This document shows, one piece after another, positions 6,539-8,477 of a stretch of DNA of 8,477 nucleotides. Numbering within the stretch: the stretch's first letter is position 1; each line of letters starts with the position of its first letter. The stretch is from Pseudomonadota bacterium (GTDB lineage: Bacteria; Desulfobacterota; Desulfobaccia; Desulfobaccales; 0-14-0-80-60-11): positions 1-8,477 of the forward strand of contig JAHIKF010000456.1 of the NCBI GenBank assembly GCA_018897875.1. Direction: 5' to 3'. The position numbers and the translations under genes were made by a program. The notes below the pieces were generated by a model. The model made no database searches and was not told the origin of the DNA. It saw only the letters and a list, made by a program, of their open reading frames with translations.

Positions 6539-8272
6539 ATGTGCGGTATTATCGGATATCTGGGGCCCCAGGAGGCTATGCCCATCATCCTGGACGGGCT
6601 GAAGCGGCTGGAATACCGGGGCTATGACTCGGCGGGGATGGCGGTGATCGGCGAAACCGGCCTGGCCATCCGCCGCAGCCTGGGCAAACTGAAAGAGTTG
6701 GAAAACCTGGTGCGGCAGGACCCCTTGCAGGGTCAGGTGGGGATCGGCCACACCCGGTGGGCCACCCATGGGCGCCCCTCCGAGACCAACGCCCATCCTC
6801 ACCGGGTGGGCGACATCGCAGTGGTGCACAACGGCATCATCGAGAACTACCTGGAACTCAAGGCAGAATTGATCAAGGCTGGTCACCGCTTTTCCTCCGA
6901 GACGGACACGGAAATCGTCTCCCACCTCATCGTCAAGCATCTGGAGGATGGGGCGTCTTATCTGGAGGCGGTGCAGCGGACGATTAAGGAAATCAAGGGC
7001 TCATACGCTCTGGCCATCATCAACGCCGGCGAGCCCCGCATGCTGGTGGCGGCCCGCCGGGAGAGTCCCTTGATCCTGGGGCTGGGTGAAGGCGAATACT
7101 TTCTGGCCTCGGACATTCCAGCCATCCTGCCCTACACCCGCCGGGTGATCTTTCTGGAAGACCACGATTTCGTGGTATTGCGGGATGGGGAGTTTCTGTT
7201 GTTGAACCGGGAAGGCGAGCGCATCCAGCGCCCGGAGCACACCATCACCTGGAGCCCGGCCATGGCGGAGAAGGCGGGCTACAAGCACTTCATGCAGAAG
7301 GAGATCTTTGAGCAGCCCCGGGCCCTGATTGACACCTTCCGGGGCCGCATCAACCCCGATTTGGGGGAGGTGATGCTCCAGGAGATCACCCTCTCCATTG
7401 ATGAGATCAAGGATATCCGCAAGATTTTTCTGGTGGCCTGCGGCACGTCATTTCACGCCGCCATGGTAGGTAAAACCCTGATCGAAAACCTCTGCCGCAT
7501 CCCGGTGGAGGTGGAATTGGGCTCCGAGTTCCGCTATCGGGACCCCCTGGTGGACCGGCATACGCTGCTCATCCCCATTTCCCAGTCCGGAGAGACCGCG
7601 GATACCCGGGCCGGGCTGACCGCGGGCAAGGCGTTGGGGGCCAAGTCCCTGGCCATTGTCAACGCCGTGGGCTCCAGCATCGCCCGGGACGCCGACGCGG
7701 TGCTCTATACCCACGCCGGGCCCGAGATCGGGGTGGCCTCCACCAAGGCGTTTACCACCCAACTGGTGGCCCTGTATCTCATCGCCCTGTTTCTGGCCCA
7801 GAAATTAGGCCGACTCAACCGGGACGATGCCCGGCGCCGGCTGGCGGAGTTGCTCAAATTGCCCACCTGGGTCCAGGAGACCCTGGACCTGGATGCGGAG
7901 ATCCGGGAAATCGGCCGCCGCTACATGAACGCCCACAATTTTCTCTACCTGGGGCGGGGCATCCATTACCCTATCGCTCTGGAAGGGGCTTTAAAGCTCA
8001 AGGAGATTTCCTATATCCACGCCGAAGGCTATGCCGCCGGGGAGATGAAGCACGGCCCCATCGCCCTCATCGACGAGAACATGCCGGTGCTGGTGCTGGC
8101 GTCCCGCAGCCCGGTGCTGGAAAAGGTGCAGGGCAATATCGAAGAGGTGGCGGCCCGGGGCGGGCGGCTCATCGCCGTCACCGAGCTTGACAACGCCCAG
8201 GTGCGGGACCGGGTGGAGAGCGTCATTACTGTGCCCTCGGTCCCCTGGAGCTGTCGCCCATCGTCCTGGTAA
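6539..8272 (+). CDS. glmS: Glutamine-fructose-6-phosphate aminotransferase (isomerizing), frameshifted near its 3' end
   Basis: GlmS converts fructose-6-phosphate and glutamine to glucosamine-6-phosphate, the entry step to UDP-GlcNAc. The N-terminal glutaminase domain starts with the nucleophile Cys2 (MCGIIGYLG) and shows GHTRWATHG and NGIIENY. The isomerase domain has two SIS lobes, with CGTSFHAA from Cys301, SQSGETADT from Ser348, GVASTKAFT, and LKEISYIHAEGYAAGEMKHGP with Glu489 and His494. The ATG at 6539 has GAGGGA at 6526-6531. The frame runs normally to VPSVP, then reads WSCRPSSW and stops at residue 577. The expected tail continues in another frame to 8367. One added base near the C run at 8242-8245 would give 609 residues, the usual length. 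As written, the protein lacks the C-terminal tail with the active-site lysine, so it should be inactive. A sequencing or assembly error is the simplest explanation for such an essential gene. Confidence 0.95.
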   Translation: MCGIIGYLGPQEAMPIILDGLKRLEYRGYDSAGMAVIGETGLAIRRSLGKLKELENLVRQDPLQGQVGIGHTRWATHGRPSETNAHPHRVGDIAVVHNGIIENYLELKAELIKAGHRFSSETDTEIVSHLIVKHLEDGASYLEAVQRTIKEIKGSYALAIINAGEPRMLVAARRESPLILGLGEGEYFLASDIPAILPYTRRVIFLEDHDFVVLRDGEFLLLNREGERIQRPEHTITWSPAMAEKAGYKHFMQKEIFEQPRALIDTFRGRINPDLGEVMLQEITLSIDEIKDIRKIFLVACGTSFHAAMVGKTLIENLCRIPVEVELGSEFRYRDPLVDRHTLLIPISQSGETADTRAGLTAGKALGAKSLAIVNAVGSSIARDADAVLYTHAGPEIGVASTKAFTTQLVALYLIALFLAQKLGRLNRDDARRRLAELLKLPTWVQETLDLDAEIREIGRRYMNAHNFLYLGRGIHYPIALEGALKLKEISYIHAEGYAAGEMKHGPIALIDENMPVLVLASRSPVLEKVQGNIEEVAARGGRLIAVTELDNAQVRDRVESVITVPSVPWSCRPSSW

Positions 8273-8367
8273 CGCCGCTGCAACTGCTGGCCTACCATAT
8301 CGCCGACCTCAGGGGCACCGACGTGGACCAGCCCCGCAACCTGGCCAAGAGCGTGACGGTGGAGTAG
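8245..8367 (+). pseudogene. glmS: Out-of-frame 3' end of glmS
   Basis: Read from 8245 this frame gives LELSPIVLVTPLQLLAYHIA followed by DLRGTDVDQPRNLAKSVTVE and a TAG at 8365-8367. This is the unmistakable GlmS C-terminus. The lysine of NLAKSVTVE corresponds to the isomerase active-site lysine (Lys603 in E. coli numbering without Met). It has no start of its own and is one base out of phase with the main frame. The intactness of every residue shows that the frame was lost recently or only in the sequence record. Confidence 0.93.
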
Positions 8368-8392
8368 GCCCTGCGCCTTGGCGTCTTATACC
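8338..8392 (+). other. Possible Tn7-type attachment region (glmS 3' end and first 25 bases beyond)
   Basis: TnsD-class proteins of Tn7 bind the conserved glmS codons for NLAKSVTVE, and insertion occurs about 25 bases after the stop, here near 8392. The coding motif is present and the site appears empty: I see no Tn7-like TGTGGG end. The assignment comes only from the conserved protein motif. Confidence 0.25.
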
Positions 8393-8418
8393 AAAAAGCA
8401 ATCAAAAGACTATTATTT

Positions 8419-8477
8419 GTCATTCTGAGCGCAGTGAAGAATCTCTCTTTTTGAGCCGCCGAGATTCTTTACTCCGC
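8419..8477. repeat. Imperfect inverted repeat, interspersed-repeat type, cut by window end
   Basis: GTCATTCTGAGCGCAGTGAA begins at 8419 and leads into AGAATCTC. An inverted partner starts at GAGATTCTTTACT (8461-8473); 8433-8445 pairs with 8461-8473 with one mismatch around a 15-base loop. The sentence TCATTCTGAGCG-x-AG-x-GAAGAATCT is familiar to me as an interspersed repeat in many bacterial genomes. The right arm would be expected to continue beyond the window to a mirror of GTCATTCTGAGC. The gap 8368-8418 shows no gene and no clear terminator. Confidence 0.6.

Noticed and set aside
8240..8250. Programmed -1 frameshift in glmS
   Set aside because: The GTC CCC TGG context is not a canonical X XXY YYZ slippery heptamer, I know of no programmed shift in glmS, and a single missing base in a C run explains it better.
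8368..8418. Tn7-like element end after glmS
   Set aside because: No TGTGGG-type terminal sequence or repeated transposase-binding sites are seen; the site looks empty.

Overview
The window is a piece of a G+C-rich bacterial chromosome. It carries a conserved housekeeping block, atpG-atpD-atpC (end of the F1F0 ATP synthase operon) followed by glmU and glmS (UDP-GlcNAc synthesis). The order atpC-glmU-glmS is the one known from E. coli and other proteobacteria. The protein style suggests an anaerobic deltaproteobacterium (Desulfobacterota, Desulfobacca/Syntrophobacter-like). That placement is an inference from remembered family sequences and was not tested by search.

Layout: positions 1-2393 hold the 3' part of atpG and complete atpD and atpC, each with a purine-rich ribosome binding site, closed by a strong intrinsic terminator (2420-2458). 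Positions 2461-3967 are accessory DNA between atpC and glmU. They contain a ribbon-helix-helix antitoxin-like gene whose overlapping toxin frame is cut to about ten codons, an intact REP-associated tyrosine transposase (RAYT) between two inverted REP hairpins, an A+T-rich gene of unknown function, and a third REP hairpin that directly repeats the first over 24 bases. Then come glmU (4007-5401), a second A+T-rich intruder encoding a Cys/His HNH-type protein (5414-6478), and glmS (from 6539). The last 110 bases lack a gene and hold the start of an imperfect inverted repeat.

How the genes relate: atpG/D/C build the catalytic head and central stalk of ATP synthase. GlmS makes glucosamine-6-phosphate and GlmU performs the last two steps to UDP-GlcNAc, the precursor of peptidoglycan and LPS; the intermediate mutase (GlmM) is not here. 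The conserved block has been invaded twice, once in the atpC-glmU gap and once in the glmU-glmS gap. The second intruder is bracketed by a 9-base direct repeat.

Points most worth checking: a one-base frameshift near the 3' end of glmS that separates the essential C-terminal tail; the truncated toxin next to a REP element; the REP-RAYT-REP-cargo-REP arrangement; and the HNH gene placed tightly inside glmU-glmS. I found no convincing complete novel system. The HNH gene and the 168-residue unknown are the best candidates for undescribed function.
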